A stretch of 6,359 nt of DNA, taken from contig CAMFLN010000200.1 of the NCBI GenBank assembly GCA_945957305.1, forward strand, positions 1 through 6,359, given 5' to 3'. This document shows, piece by piece, positions 5,611-6,359 of the stretch. The stretch's first letter is position 1. Every line of letters starts with the position of its first letter. The notes below the pieces were generated by a model. It searched no databases. It saw nothing but the letters and a program-made list of their open reading frames with translations, and was not told the DNA's origin. Both the position numbers and the translations under genes were made by a program. This DNA is from an uncultured Planctomycetaceae bacterium. GTDB lineage: Bacteria; Planctomycetota; Planctomycetia; Pirellulales; JACPPG01.

Positions 5611-6359
5611 ATGCGCAGATTCAACGGAGTGACTGTCTTCGCGGCTGCAGGAGTGCTGTGCGCGTTACTGCCCAACTTGACCGCTGCCAAGCAACCGATC
5701 GCGGCCACCACGATCGGCCAGACAATTGCGCCTTTCGTACTGACCGATTTCCGTGGCAAGGAATACGCGCTCGCGGACTTCGCCGATAAAGACGCGCTCG
5801 TCATTGCCTTTCTCGGCAACGACTGTCCACTGTGCAGGCAATACGGCCCGCGACTGGAGCAGTTGGCACAGCAGTTCGCCGAGCGCGGCGTCGCATTTAT
5901 CGGGATCAACTCGAATCGGCAGGACACGCCAAGCGAGGTCGCCGCGTTCGCACGCGGTTGCCAGATCACATTTCCCTTGCTCAAAGACCCGGGCAACCAC
6001 ATCGCGGATCAATTCCAGGCCCAGCGCGTGCCCGAGGTATTCCTACTCGACAAAGAGCGCAAAGTGCGCTACCGGGGCCGCATCGACGATCAATTCGGCT
6101 TGGGCACGGGCTCGGGCTACGCGCGGCCGATTGTCCGTAACCGCGATCTGGTCACGGCCCTGGAAGAGGTTCTCGCCGGCAAACCCGTCACTTGCAGCGT
6201 GACCGAAGCTCCTGGGTGCTTGATCGGCCGCGTGACCAAGGTCGAGCCGCATGGCGACATTACTTACCACAAGCATATTGCCGCGCTGTTGGATCGACAT
6301 TGCGTCGAATGTCATCGGCCTGGCGAGGTCGGCCCGTTTGCCCTGACGGAGTATCACGA
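5611..6359 (+). CDS. Secreted redoxin domain protein fused to a c-type cytochrome motif, 5' part
   Basis: The first 249 codons are visible; the gene runs off the right edge. A Sec signal peptide (MRRFNGVTVFAAAGVLCALL, cleavage near residue 25) is followed by a redoxin / AhpC-TSA domain at about 35-190: IGQTIAPFVLTDFRGK, then GNDCPLCRQYGPRL with Cys72 and Cys75, then GVAFIGINSN, FPLLKDPGNHIAD and the cis-proline-like RVPEVFLLD (Pro141). A linker with APGCLIGR (200-207) leads into a haem-binding motif CVECH (231-235) followed by RPGEVGPFAL, typical of planctomycete and acidobacterial cytochrome modules. In that family the rest usually completes the cytochrome and may continue into a Cu-dependent monooxygenase-like or TPR region; that part is outside the window. 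The likely role is periplasmic thiol or peroxide redox chemistry coupled to a haem. It is divergently transcribed from the hydrolase. Confidence 0.9.
   Translation, partial: MRRFNGVTVFAAAGVLCALLPNLTAAKQPIAATTIGQTIAPFVLTDFRGKEYALADFADKDALVIAFLGNDCPLCRQYGPRLEQLAQQFAERGVAFIGINSNRQDTPSEVAAFARGCQITFPLLKDPGNHIADQFQAQRVPEVFLLDKERKVRYRGRIDDQFGLGTGSGYARPIVRNRDLVTALEEVLAGKPVTCSVTEAPGCLIGRVTKVEPHGDITYHKHIAALLDRHCVECHRPGEVGPFALTEYH

Noticed and set aside
5595..6012. Minus-strand open frames opposite the redoxin gene
   Set aside because: The plus strand encodes a clear signal peptide, redoxin domain and haem motif, so these are antisense shadows.

Overview
The window looks like a piece of a GC-rich planctomycete chromosome, probably Pirellulales-like (the order is inference). 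The basis is the gene families: a secreted protein with DUF1549 (PSCyt2) and DUF1553 (PSD1) domains, followed by a Tat-exported DUF1501 protein. This pair is expanded in Planctomycetes and uncommon elsewhere. The fifth gene, a redoxin domain fused to a c-type haem motif, is also frequent in planctomycetes and a few related environmental phyla.

Minus strand, in transcription order: a secreted CocE/NonD-type serine hydrolase (5213 to 3288); a TlpA/thioredoxin-like lipoprotein with a WCGPC active site (3174 to 2653); the DUF1549/DUF1553 haem-motif protein (2642 to 384), which starts only 10 nt after the thioredoxin stop; and the N-terminus of a DUF1501 protein (205 to beyond the left edge). Plus strand: after a 397-nt divergent intergenic region, a redoxin plus cytochrome c protein (5611 to beyond the right edge).

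All five products carry export signals (three Sec-type, one lipoprotein, one Tat), so this is an envelope-directed cluster. The tight spacing of thioredoxin and haem-motif protein suggests that the thioredoxin may keep CXnCH cysteines reduced for haem attachment, or act on other disulfides of the exported proteins. The hydrolase may supply an ester- or amide-cleaving step. No substrate can be read from the sequence, and DUF1549/DUF1553/DUF1501 proteins have no well-established biochemical role.

Non-coding structure worth attention: a perfect 9-bp-arm palindrome between the DUF1549/DUF1553 and DUF1501 genes; competing short stems just upstream of the DUF1501 start; three tandem 14-bp repeats abutting the ribosome binding site of the redoxin gene; and a terminator-like stem plus T-rich run in the same leader. 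I see no CRISPR array, tRNA, rRNA, insertion sequence or defence-type gene. Nothing here is clearly a new system; the best novelty candidates are the small repeats and the thioredoxin/cytochrome arrangement.
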